Below are positions 26,317-35,577 of a stretch of 64,000 nt of DNA, piece by piece. The DNA lies in the NCBI GenBank assembly GCA_002070475.1, contig MWDI01000027.1, forward strand, positions 1 through 64,000. Direction: 5' to 3'. The stretch is from Firmicutes bacterium ADurb.Bin146. GTDB taxonomy: Bacteria; Bacillota; Clostridia; DUPQ01. The stretch's first letter is position 1. Every line of letters starts with the position of its first letter. The notes beneath the pieces are model-generated. The model saw only the letters and a list, made by a program, of their open reading frames with translations. It was not told the DNA's origin and searched no databases. Made by a program: the position numbers and the translations under genes.

Positions 26317-26797
26317 GTTTTATCCTTAATAACTTTTTTTTCTGCTCATTATCCAAAGTATCTATTATATAGTTTGTTTCTTTTTTATTTACTGAAGCAT
26401 TTTTTCTTTTTGTGAATATCTCATGCTGAAGTTCTGATGCTGTCATTCTGAGTGCGCCTTTTTGCAGAACTGTCTTTTGTTCCAAATAATCATTAGTTAC
26501 AACTGTAATTTTTTCTCTGTAATGTGCTTCTACAACAAATCTTTCTATGAAATTATCAGCGGTCTGATTATTCTTTGTAAATATTACTTTAATCTTATCA
26601 TGATTTATCAAAGAGCCTTTACCTTCAGGAACGAGATGGGCATCAAATATCACTACAATTTTAAAATCCGTATAACCCTGATAGTCTGATAAAAGATCGC
26701 ATAAAGCTTTTCTGTTATCTTCTAAAGGACTGCTTTTGTCAAATATGCTTTGCCATGCGTTTATTATATTATAACCATCAACAAGCAAATACTCCAT
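26294..26797 (-). CDS. rae1: NYN-domain ribosome-associated endoribonuclease
   Basis: The 167-residue protein is the YacP/Rae1 family: YLLVDGYNIINAW (first catalytic Asp), KIVVIFDAH and TVVTNDYLEQ of the PIN-like NYN fold. In Bacillus subtilis it cuts mRNA in the ribosomal A site. It lies in the conserved mrnC-rlmB-rae1-sigH order, six bases after rlmB and overlapping sigH. Confidence 0.88.
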   Translation of the reverse strand: MEYLLVDGYNIINAWQSIFDKSSPLEDNRKALCDLLSDYQGYTDFKIVVIFDAHLVPEGKGSLINHDKIKVIFTKNNQTADNFIERFVVEAHYREKITVVTNDYLEQKTVLQKGALRMTASELQHEIFTKRKNASVNKKETNYIIDTLDNEQKKKLLRIKHDKGFIE

Positions 26798-26803
26798 CTT
26801 TTC

Positions 26804-27547
26804 CTATTTAACCATTTTTCTTTGCTTAGCGGCTTCAAAAATCACTATAGCAGCAGCACAAGATGCATTAAGGCTTGTTATATTGCCCTGTAGAGGGATG
26901 TTTACATTAAAATCACAGTTCTCAGCGACTAACCTTGACATGCCTGTACCTTCGGATCCTATAACTATTGCCAGCGGTCCTTTCAGGTCTGCATTAAAAT
27001 ATTCTTGGTCCGCATCCTGATGCGTTCCGCATATCCATAAACCTTCCTTTTTTAACTGTTCGATTGCAGTATTGAGATTTGTTACTCTTGCAACCTTTAT
27101 GTGAAGCAGAGCTCCTGCACTTGCTTTCATAGCTGCAGCATTAATCGGTGCAGACCTATGCAACGGTATAATTACCCCATGACATCCTGCAGCTTCCGCA
27201 CTTCTAGCTATCGCTCCAAGATTATGAACATCTTCTATCTGATCCAGTATTACAATGAATGGAGGTTCATTTCTTTTCTTTGCTACATCTAGAATATCAG
27301 ATACTTCATAAAACTCTATTGGTGATATATATGCAATTACACCCTGATGAGATGATGATATAGAATCAAGTTTTGAAACGGATACCTGTTTTACTGGTAT
27401 ATTCTTTTTCCGTGCTTCGGAAAGTATTTTAAGTATGGATCCTTCTTTTTCACCTATGCTTACCAGTATCCTGCTTATGAGGAAGTCATTTTTTATAGCT
27501 TCCATAACAGGATTTCTGCCCGCTATTACAGTAGTATTCTCTTCCAT
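26804..27547 (-). CDS. rlmB: 23S rRNA (guanosine-2'-O-)-methyltransferase RlmB
   Basis: This 247-residue SpoU-family enzyme has an N-terminal substrate-binding domain and the three SpoU motifs: NLGAIARSAEAAG, IVIGSEGTGMSRLV and IPLQGNITSLNASCAAAI, which together form the trefoil knot. It methylates the ribose of a guanosine in helix 80 of 23S rRNA. Its start abuts the mrnC stop (one shared base), so the two are coupled. Confidence 0.93.
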   Translation of the reverse strand: MEENTTVIAGRNPVMEAIKNDFLISRILVSIGEKEGSILKILSEARKKNIPVKQVSVSKLDSISSSHQGVIAYISPIEFYEVSDILDVAKKRNEPPFIVILDQIEDVHNLGAIARSAEAAGCHGVIIPLHRSAPINAAAMKASAGALLHIKVARVTNLNTAIEQLKKEGLWICGTHQDADQEYFNADLKGPLAIVIGSEGTGMSRLVAENCDFNVNIPLQGNITSLNASCAAAIVIFEAAKQRKMVK

Positions 27548-27942
27548 TAAAATCCCAACATGATACCTAAAAGGTAATCAAGCCTTTCATATTCTTTATT
27601 GATATAAAGATACCCTACTAGTACCTCAAGAGCGGTTGCGTATGAGTAATCAGCAGCATCTGCATTTTTGGGTTTGCTTTTGGATTTCGCATTACGGCCT
27701 CTTTGAACAAGATTCAGTTCCTTTTCATCTAATAATTCCATTATATCCATTAAGCTATGTTTCTGGCTTTTTGCATTAACAATAGCGACTGTCATTTTAT
27801 GAAGGTCTAAAGGTTTAAAACATCCTTTGACAAGAAGATGCTCACGTACATAAAGATCATACACAGCATCACCAATATATGCCAGACTTAATACTGGCAT
27901 ATCTGCTATATCTTTGACATTAAGATCCTTAAAAAACATCAC
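27547..27942 (-). CDS. mrnC: mini-ribonuclease III
   Basis: The 131-residue protein is an RNase III catalytic domain without the double-strand-binding domain, with the signature LAYIGDAVYDLYVR and RGRNAKSKSKPKNADAADY. In Bacillus it matures 23S rRNA. It overlaps the lplA stop by four bases. In the usual clostridial order cysS stands upstream; here it is replaced by lipoate ligase, plsY and der. Confidence 0.92.
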   Translation of the reverse strand: MMFFKDLNVKDIADMPVLSLAYIGDAVYDLYVREHLLVKGCFKPLDLHKMTVAIVNAKSQKHSLMDIMELLDEKELNLVQRGRNAKSKSKPKNADAADYSYATALEVLVGYLYINKEYERLDYLLGIMLGF

Positions 27943-28940
27943 ATCTCCTTACTTAGGATATATTGTGCAATATCTTTTGACATTTGCGTGTTACGCGTTT
28001 TACTAAGTATTGCATTCGTCATATCCTCTTTTTTGAATTTCACATTATTAAAACATTCCTGAATATCCGTAATAAATGCTTCATCCAGTGCATCAGAGTA
28101 TATTTTACTTTTAACAATTATACCGTTTTTCAAGGAAAGATGTATTTCTATACCACCCCATGAAAATCTATTAATCCACTCGATGTCAAATTTTGGCGCT
28201 TCTCCGTATATGTGTTCCCATGATGAATATATTGTATATATATCTTCTATTTTTGATTTATCAAATTTTTCATATATAACACTTTCATCCTTGAACTGAT
28301 TAATAACTTCACATTCACCGAATTCCTTAATAAATTCATCCATTATGCCAGTTCGTATATTATCTATTGTTAAGGAACTATTATATTCTATAAGATTTAC
28401 AATCCTGCTTTGAACGCTTTTTATACCTTTTGCTTCAATTTTCTCTTTACTTACTTGAAGATACCTGCCAAGCTTCTCACGATTCACATCCACCAAAATA
28501 GTGCCATGATGCAAGGCTCGGTCTTTTTTGAAAGTAAAAGCATTACCTGAAAACTTGCCTTCATTCGTAACAATATCATTTCTCCCATTTACATATGCTT
28601 CTATACCGAATTTCTTCACTGCAGAAGTTATAATCCTAGCCTGTTGATTGAAATTTTGGATGCTGCGTGCAAGTATGAAAGAAAAATTAAGATTGCCAAG
28701 GTCATGATATACTGCGCCTCCGCCAGTCGAGCGCCTGGCAAGCTTTCCACCTTCTGATTCTAAAAGTTCCGTCCTGCATTCTCTCCATGGATTCTGATTC
28801 TTGCCTATAACTACAGTGTTTGCATTCTGCCATAAAAAAAGTATGTTATCATAATTTACTGCTTGCTCTAAAAGATACTCTTCCAATGAAAGATTGTACC
28901 ATGGATTAAATGAAGTATTGATTAATATAAGGTTATTCAT
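27939..28940 (-). CDS. lplA: lipoate-protein ligase A
   Basis: The 333-residue enzyme attaches free lipoate to the lysine of acceptor domains such as the E2 at 4776-6113. Recognisable are the lipoate/ATP segment RRSTGGGAVYHDLGN, the catalytic lysine region NEGKFSGNAF, and ALHHGTILVDV. The C-terminal accessory domain is present (about 240-333), so it should do both activation and transfer. It overlaps plsY (ATGA) and mrnC, an unusual place for lplA. Confidence 0.93.
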   Translation of the reverse strand: MNNLILINTSFNPWYNLSLEEYLLEQAVNYDNILFLWQNANTVVIGKNQNPWRECRTELLESEGGKLARRSTGGGAVYHDLGNLNFSFILARSIQNFNQQARIITSAVKKFGIEAYVNGRNDIVTNEGKFSGNAFTFKKDRALHHGTILVDVNREKLGRYLQVSKEKIEAKGIKSVQSRIVNLIEYNSSLTIDNIRTGIMDEFIKEFGECEVINQFKDESVIYEKFDKSKIEDIYTIYSSWEHIYGEAPKFDIEWINRFSWGGIEIHLSLKNGIIVKSKIYSDALDEAFITDIQECFNNVKFKKEDMTNAILSKTRNTQMSKDIAQYILSKEM

Positions 28941-29557
28941 TTACTTTCCCCGTTTCCGGTTTTCTTAAATGACAGTTTATTTTCTGTACCATTTATAAGT
29001 CTTTTAATATTACCTCTGTGCATAAATATTGTAAGAGCAGCTAAAAATCCCATTGAGATTATAAAAAAAGCGGTATGATTGAACAGCCATGCTAGTAATG
29101 GAGCACAGAATATCGCGATTATGGAACCTAAAGACACATATCTTGTTAACGATACAATTATTATAAATATTGCTAACCCAATCAGTGCAATTTTCCAGTC
29201 TGTCATTAGAATAACTGCAAGAGATAACAATATTCCTTTTCCGCCTTTAAAGCTGAAAAATATAGGAAATATATGGCCAATTATAGTAAATATCCCTGCA
29301 ACTAGCGCACCAGACAAGCTATCCTTTATTAATAAATACCCTAATCCAGTAGTTATGACTCCTTTTAACATATCCGATACAAGAACAAGTATAGCTGCTT
29401 TCTTTCCGAGAACCCTTAATACATTTGTAAGACCAGCATTTTTACTGCCCTCTTCTCTTATATCCTTTTTATATAAACCTGATACTAATATTGCTGAATT
29501 AAGAGAGCCTATTAGGTATCCTATCACAACAAGTATTACATGAAGAAATGTTGTCAA
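28937..29557 (-). CDS. plsY: acyl-phosphate glycerol-3-phosphate acyltransferase
   Basis: This 206-residue membrane enzyme makes lysophosphatidate, the first phospholipid precursor. Motifs: IGSLNSAILVS (motif 1), GSKNAGLTNVLRVLGK (motif 2) and FKGGKG in motif 3, with about five membrane helices. The start is TTG at 29557, overlapping the der stop codon in a TTGA arrangement. The usual neighbour gpsA is missing and lplA follows instead. Confidence 0.92.
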   Translation of the reverse strand: MTTFLHVILVVIGYLIGSLNSAILVSGLYKKDIREEGSKNAGLTNVLRVLGKKAAILVLVSDMLKGVITTGLGYLLIKDSLSGALVAGIFTIIGHIFPIFFSFKGGKGILLSLAVILMTDWKIALIGLAIFIIIVSLTRYVSLGSIIAIFCAPLLAWLFNHTAFFIISMGFLAALTIFMHRGNIKRLINGTENKLSFKKTGNGESK

Positions 29558-30879
29558 TTTTCCTTACCTCTTTCACGTACTATGAACCTTATGGGAGTAC
29601 CTTCAAAATCAAATGTTTCTCTTAGCGTATTGGTGATATATCTTTCATATGAAAAGTGCATAAGTTCCTTATCATTTACAAACATGACAAAAGTCGGAGG
29701 CTGTGATGATGCTTGGGTCATATAGTATATCCTTAAAAGACGTCCTTTGTCTGATGGAGGCTGTACCATAGCAACCGCCTCATTCAATACATCATTTAAA
29801 ACACCTGTAGGTATTCTTCTGTTAGTATTTTCGTATACCCTGTCTATAAGCGGAAAAAGATTCTCCACTCTTTTACCTGTCAAAGAGGATATAGCTATTA
29901 CCGGTGCATACTGCATGAAAGGAAGCTCGGATCTTATTGAATTTACATATGTTGGAAATGTCTTATTGTCTTTTTCCACAAGATCCCACTTATTTAAAGC
30001 TACAATAACAGCTTTACCCTGTTCGTGCGCATATCCCGCTATCTTGGAATCCTGTTCTGTAATACCTTCGATAGAGTCTATCATAAGGATGCATACATCT
30101 GCTCTTTCAACTGCAGACCATGCTCTTATTATGCTATATTTCTCTATATCAGAAAAAATCTTACTGCTTTTTCTTATACCGGCAGTATCAATGAATGTGT
30201 ATTTCTTTTCTTCCTTTATTACCAGCGAGTCCAAAGCATCCCTTGTTGTTCCGGCTATTGGACTTACTATAGCTCTTTCCTCCCCTACAATCCTGTTTAA
30301 GAGTGAAGATTTGCCAGAATTAGGTTTACCTATTATTGCTACATGGATACTGTCATGTTCTTCTATAACAGCATTTTCATCTGGTAGATGCTCGAACACA
30401 TAATCCAAAAGCTCACCAATCCCTAAACCGTGTAAAGCTGATACAGGAAAAATTTCTGCCAGACCGAGATTATAAAACTCGTATATTTCAGCAGGAGGAT
30501 CACCAGGAGTATCTACCTTGTTCACTGCAATTACAACAGGTTTCCCTGATTTATGGAGCAGAGCAGCTACTTCCCTGTCACCAGCTGTAAGACCGGATTT
30601 AACATCTGTCATGAATATTATTACATCAGCGGTATCAATAGCTACCTCTGCTTGCCTTTGCATGTGTTTATATATTTCATCTGATATGCTGGTTTCTATA
30701 CCTCCAGTATCAATAAGCATAAACTCCCTGTTTCTCCAGTCGCATTTGGCATATATCCTGTCGCGTGTTACACCAGGAGTATCTTCCACTATGGATATCC
30801 GTCTGCCTGCAAGATAGTTAAAAAATGCTGATTTCCCTACATTAGGTCTGCCTACTATGGCTACTATCGGCTGTGTCAA
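29554..30879 (-). CDS. der: ribosome biogenesis GTPase Der
   Basis: The 441-residue protein has two consecutive GTPase domains, GRPNVGKSAFFN (about 9-20) and GKPNSGKSSLLN (about 183-194), each with DTxG (DTGGIETS and DTAGIRKS) and NKxD (NKVD, NKWD), followed by a KH-like domain. It assists 50S subunit assembly. The start is TTG at 30879 with an AGAGAG-type site. It overlaps plsY by four bases. Confidence 0.95.
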   Translation of the reverse strand: MTQPIVAIVGRPNVGKSAFFNYLAGRRISIVEDTPGVTRDRIYAKCDWRNREFMLIDTGGIETSISDEIYKHMQRQAEVAIDTADVIIFMTDVKSGLTAGDREVAALLHKSGKPVVIAVNKVDTPGDPPAEIYEFYNLGLAEIFPVSALHGLGIGELLDYVFEHLPDENAVIEEHDSIHVAIIGKPNSGKSSLLNRIVGEERAIVSPIAGTTRDALDSLVIKEEKKYTFIDTAGIRKSSKIFSDIEKYSIIRAWSAVERADVCILMIDSIEGITEQDSKIAGYAHEQGKAVIVALNKWDLVEKDNKTFPTYVNSIRSELPFMQYAPVIAISSLTGKRVENLFPLIDRVYENTNRRIPTGVLNDVLNEAVAMVQPPSDKGRLLRIYYMTQASSQPPTFVMFVNDKELMHFSYERYITNTLRETFDFEGTPIRFIVRERGKEN

Positions 30880-30971
30880 TTTACTCTCTGCCTTTCAAAT
30901 AAGTTGGATAAATAATACCATATGACCGCAATTTACACAAGAACAGCAGAATTATGGTTTTATATAAATAT

Positions 30972-32333
30972 TTATTTTATAAGTGCTTTAATAAATTCTA
31001 TACCGTTATTATCCACTACGGTAATATTTGTTTTCAATTTCCTGCTAAGCTGTTTATATGAGATATTATCTAAAAAAACATCCTCACTTGCTTTTAGCAT
31101 CGTTCTCGAAATAAGGAGCTCTTCTCCTAAATTTTTTGAACTTAATCCATTTTCCAAATCCTGACCTGTCAGAAGACCTGTTACAGTTACATTTTCACCG
31201 AAGAATCCATTTTTTATCTCATAAACATCAATTTTTATATTGTTAGCGAATTGGCATGCTTTATCTGTCAGTTCTTTGATATATGGATAGGCAAGCACTC
31301 CTGTAGCTATGCTTTTATGTTTTTTAATCTTTTCTGCTTTTTTTCTAAGTTTCTTGTCTTCTGATATGTCAAGCAGATAATTTTGAGCATCATACATGAA
31401 TTCTGCCATTAAACCTACTCCGTTCTCTATTTGATAGAAACCATCATATTCATCAACTGAAGGAAGAAACAGTCCGGCTTTTATATAAAATTCATCTGCT
31501 ATATATACTATATTGTACCCATAATTTTTTTTGAATTCCTGTTGATATCTAGTTATCTGATTTACCACCTGCAGACTCTCTTCAGGTGTGAAAGGTTCTA
31601 GAGGATAAAGTCCTTCTCTATATCTTGTAATCCCAACAGGTACGACGGAAATGCTTTTTACAGCAGGATGCATAGAGACCAGATCTTTTATCGTTTTTTC
31701 GAGCTTTTCTTTGTCATTGATACCTTTGCACAATACTATCTGACAGTTCAGCTGTATGCCAGCATCAGCAAATACCTTCATTTTATCTAACACATCCCCT
31801 GCATGCCTATTGTTAAGCATTGAGCATCTTAATTCAGGTTCTGTTGTATGCACTGAGACATTTACAGGAGAAAAATGCATCGAGGCAATTCTGTTGATAT
31901 CATCATAAGACATGTTAGTCAGTGTTACATAATTACCTGTTAAAAATGATAATCTTGCATCATCATCCTTAAAGTATAAAGTATCTCTCATACCCTTGGG
32001 AAGCTGATCTATAAAGCAGAATATGCATTTGTTTTGACAGGATTTCTCATCATCTATCAAATCTTTTTCGAAAATAAGACCAATATCCTCATCTATATCT
32101 TTTTCAATCTCCAGTCTGGCAAGTTTTCCGGTTTTATTGTTAATAATCTCTAAAGTTATGTTCTCATTAGATATCTGGTACTGGTAATCAAATATATCCT
32201 TGATATAGAATCCGTTTACTGAAAGTAAAAAATCGCCGGATTTTATTCCGGCTTTTTTCGCTAAACTTCTATTTAATACTTGTTTTATAGCAATTGCCTT
32301 ATTTTCCATATAGCAAAAAGGCGATATGTTCAT
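30972..32333 (-). CDS. DUF512 family PDZ/radical-SAM-like iron-sulphur protein
   Basis: The protein of up to 453 residues has an N-terminal PDZ-like domain (KKAGIKSGDFLLSVNG) followed by a radical-SAM-like core with the cysteine cluster CQNKCIFCFIDQLP, the repeat HTTEPELRCSMLN and the C-terminal DUF512 part. The family sits upstream of der in many Clostridia, as here; its reaction is unknown. The start is uncertain: ATG at 32333 lies within the loop side of the rpmF terminator, ATG at 32309 lies right behind it, and neither has a convincing ribosome binding site. Confidence 0.85.
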   Translation of the reverse strand: MNISPFCYMENKAIAIKQVLNRSLAKKAGIKSGDFLLSVNGFYIKDIFDYQYQISNENITLEIINNKTGKLARLEIEKDIDEDIGLIFEKDLIDDEKSCQNKCIFCFIDQLPKGMRDTLYFKDDDARLSFLTGNYVTLTNMSYDDINRIASMHFSPVNVSVHTTEPELRCSMLNNRHAGDVLDKMKVFADAGIQLNCQIVLCKGINDKEKLEKTIKDLVSMHPAVKSISVVPVGITRYREGLYPLEPFTPEESLQVVNQITRYQQEFKKNYGYNIVYIADEFYIKAGLFLPSVDEYDGFYQIENGVGLMAEFMYDAQNYLLDISEDKKLRKKAEKIKKHKSIATGVLAYPYIKELTDKACQFANNIKIDVYEIKNGFFGENVTVTGLLTGQDLENGLSSKNLGEELLISRTMLKASEDVFLDNISYKQLSRKLKTNITVVDNNGIEFIKALIK

Positions 32334-32339
32334 CGCCTT
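32315..32339 (-). terminator. terminator behind rpmF, overlapping the DUF512 start
   Basis: An 8-bp stem pairs 32318-32325 with 32332-32339 and is followed on the minus strand by five T. It lies six bases after the rpmF stop and contains the first possible start codon of the DUF512 gene, so partial read-through would be needed to express that gene from the rpmF promoter. Confidence 0.7.
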
Positions 32340-32345
32340 ATAACA

Positions 32346-32531
32346 TTACTTTTCCTCTTCTATTTTTATAACTTCTTTTCCATCATAATATCCGCATTCC
32401 TCACATACCCTGTGCTGACGCTTGAGAGTATGACATTGGGAACATCTTACAAGATTAGGCGTTTCCAGTTTATAGAAAGTCCTTCTTTTGCGTTGTCTTT
32501 GTTTTGATACTTTACGCTTTGGTACAGCCAT
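32346..32531 (-). CDS. rpmF: ribosomal protein bL32
   Basis: The 61-residue protein starts MAVPKRKVSKQRQRKRR and has the zinc-binding pairs CSQC and CEEC, so it is the zinc-containing form. It is cotranscribed with yceD upstream, as is usual. AGGAGGTG precedes the ATG. Confidence 0.97.
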   Translation of the reverse strand: MAVPKRKVSKQRQRKRRTFYKLETPNLVRCSQCHTLKRQHRVCEECGYYDGKEVIKIEEEK

Positions 32532-32555
32532 TTTACACCTCCTGTATTATTAGCA

Positions 32556-33056
32556 TTATTCTTTAAATAAATCCCTCAAAGCAGAAAATCCTTTGTTTTC
32601 CTTGCTTTCTTTTCTGCATTTGCAATCTTTATCATTAAGATTACATCCGCATTCAGGGCACAATCCCTTACATTCAGACTTGCATAATATCCTGTCAGGG
32701 ATGTTTAAATATATGGAATCGATTACTGCCTGGGATATATCCAATATATGTCCTGAATATTCGTAACTGTCCAGGCTTTTTGAACTGTTCGCATGTTCAA
32801 AAGTCTCTTCCATAGGTATTGAGAATGGCTTTACAATCTCGTTCAAGCATCTATAGCATTTCGCATCCAGCTGCCCTAAGATATCTGCTGTTACGGTAAG
32901 GATGCCCTCATTGTTAGAAATTTCACCTTCTATGTGAATATCTCCTAAAAAATTCACAAGAGCGTTACCACCGCCAGTTTTGTGGCTATCCGCATCCATT
33001 TTAAAACGTTTTACAACGCCATCTCTTTCTATTATATCGGTTATGTCAATCTTCAT
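32556..33056 (-). CDS. DUF177/YceD family protein
   Basis: This 166-residue protein precedes rpmF, the normal place of YceD. It contains a central beta-domain with CYRCLNEI and a C-terminal zinc-like cluster, ECKGLCPECGCNLNDKDC. The family is involved in 23S rRNA accumulation in plants and bacteria; the mechanism is not settled. The ATG at 33056 is chosen since AAAGGT precedes it and the longer frame starts within the promoter. Confidence 0.88.
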   Translation of the reverse strand: MKIDITDIIERDGVVKRFKMDADSHKTGGGNALVNFLGDIHIEGEISNNEGILTVTADILGQLDAKCYRCLNEIVKPFSIPMEETFEHANSSKSLDSYEYSGHILDISQAVIDSIYLNIPDRILCKSECKGLCPECGCNLNDKDCKCRKESKENKGFSALRDLFKE

Positions 33057-33086
33057 TTTATACCTTTCAAAAAACCGACAAATGCT

Positions 33087-33115
33087 ATTATATGGTGGCA
33101 ATTATACCTTGTCAA
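33087..33115 (-). promoter_or_regulatory. perfect-consensus sigma-A promoter of yceD-rpmF
   Basis: On the minus strand TTGACA (33110-33115) and TATAAT (33087-33092) are both perfect and 17 bases apart, as expected for strong expression of a ribosomal protein gene. Confidence 0.9.
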
Positions 33116-33127
33116 GACAATTTTCTA

Positions 33128-34330
33128 TTAGTTTTTGACTTCAAGTAAGCTTTTACACTGTCTTGCTATCTCTAACTCTTCATTGGCAGGAATTATCAAA
33201 ATCCTGACATTAGATTTGTCTCTGCTTATATCTGCTTCACCTTTTAACGTATTATTTTTCTTTTTGTCCAGTTTAATTCCAAAAATATCTAGATTAGTAG
33301 TTATATGCTCCCTTATGAAAGCATTGTTCTCTCCTACTCCGGCTGTAAATATTAGCGCATCAATCCCGCCCATTATACCTACATACTCACATATATACTT
33401 CTTTACCCTGTATGCAAATATGCTTAGTGCTAAAGAAGCTCTCTTATTTCCTTCACTTTTAGCCTTTATAAGATCACGGAAATCGCTGCTTATTCCTGAA
33501 ACACCTAATAATCCGGATTGTTTATTTAAATAATCATTGACTTCTTCAACTGTCATATTCTTCTTTTCCATGATATATGAGATGATAGAAGGATCAATAG
33601 TCCCGCTTCTAGTACCCATAGCCAGTCCTGCAAGAGGAGTGAATCCCATTGATGTATCAATGGACTTGCCTCTGTCGATTGCGCATATAGATGCGCCGCT
33701 TCCTAAATGGCAGGAAATTATCTTTATTTTATCCAGCGGTTTATTTATAATTTCAGAAGCTCTTTGGGATACATACTTATGGTTAGTGCCATGAAATCCA
33801 TACTTTCGCACTCCATATTTTTCATACATTTCATAAGGAATTGCATACATATACGCATAATCCGGTATGGTCTGATGAAATGCTGTATCAAATACCGCAA
33901 CCATCGGGATATCCCTCAATACATCCTGGCATACCCTAATTCCTAAAATGCCTGCAGGATTATGCAGCGGTGCAAGATCCACACATTCTTCAATAGTCTT
34001 TAAAACAGACTCATCAATAATAACAGGTTTACTGAATCTTTCTCCTCCATGTACAATTCTATGACCTACAGCATCTATATCTGATACGCTTTTCAAGACG
34101 CCATGTTCGGAGGATATCAAAGCATCCAGCATTATTTTAAAAGCATACGAATGGTCACGCATAACACATTCTTGTGTAAAAGATGAGCCATCTGTACATG
34201 TATATGTATGAATGCCATTTACAAGCCCTATTCTTTCACATAATCCTTTTGCCATTACTTTCTCATTTTCACTATCAATTAACTGATACTTTAATGAAGA
34301 ACTACCTGTATTAACTACTAGAACTTTCAT
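33128..34330 (-). CDS. ackA: acetate kinase
   Basis: This 400-residue enzyme converts acetyl phosphate and ADP to acetate and ATP. Motifs: VLVVNTGSSSLKY (residues 2-14), GHRIVHGGE, FDTAFHQTIP, YGFHGTNHKYVS, HLGSGASICAI and FTAGVGENN. ATG at 34330 follows AGGGGG; the longer frame to 34357 overlaps the pta stop. It follows pta by 26 bases, giving the classical acetate-forming pair. Confidence 0.97.
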   Translation of the reverse strand: MKVLVVNTGSSSLKYQLIDSENEKVMAKGLCERIGLVNGIHTYTCTDGSSFTQECVMRDHSYAFKIMLDALISSEHGVLKSVSDIDAVGHRIVHGGERFSKPVIIDESVLKTIEECVDLAPLHNPAGILGIRVCQDVLRDIPMVAVFDTAFHQTIPDYAYMYAIPYEMYEKYGVRKYGFHGTNHKYVSQRASEIINKPLDKIKIISCHLGSGASICAIDRGKSIDTSMGFTPLAGLAMGTRSGTIDPSIISYIMEKKNMTVEEVNDYLNKQSGLLGVSGISSDFRDLIKAKSEGNKRASLALSIFAYRVKKYICEYVGIMGGIDALIFTAGVGENNAFIREHITTNLDIFGIKLDKKKNNTLKGEADISRDKSNVRILIIPANEELEIARQCKSLLEVKN

Positions 34331-34356
34331 ATTCCCCCTAGCCTTAACATATTTCA

Positions 34357-35358
<1,002 letters not shown>

Positions 35359-35382
35359 TCACGTTAAGTATTTAACTAATAC

Positions 35383-35411
35383 ATTATAGTACCGATAGAT
35401 TATATATTCAA
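35383..35411 (-). promoter_or_regulatory. promoter of pta-ackA
   Basis: TTGAAT (35406-35411, minus strand) and a perfect TATAAT (35383-35388) are 17 bases apart. The IS30 left end begins 33 bases further upstream, so any activator sites beyond that would have been displaced. Confidence 0.75.
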
Positions 35412-35444
35412 GTGGAAGAGGGTAAAAGATAAACCCGAGTAAAG

Positions 35445-35468
35445 TGAAAAGTTAAATTCCAGTATTAA
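35445..35468 (+). repeat. left terminal inverted repeat of the IS30 element
   Basis: These 24 bases, beginning TGAAAAGTTA, are an exact reverse complement of 37082-37105. Confidence 0.95.
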
Positions 35469-35577
35469 TATGTTGAAGCGGATTTTAGTCCTGCACAAGA
35501 TTCCATATTGTTTCATATGCCTTGTTTGTGTATATTTTTCTTTTCCGGGAATGTTCTGCCGTGAAAGGAGCGGATAT

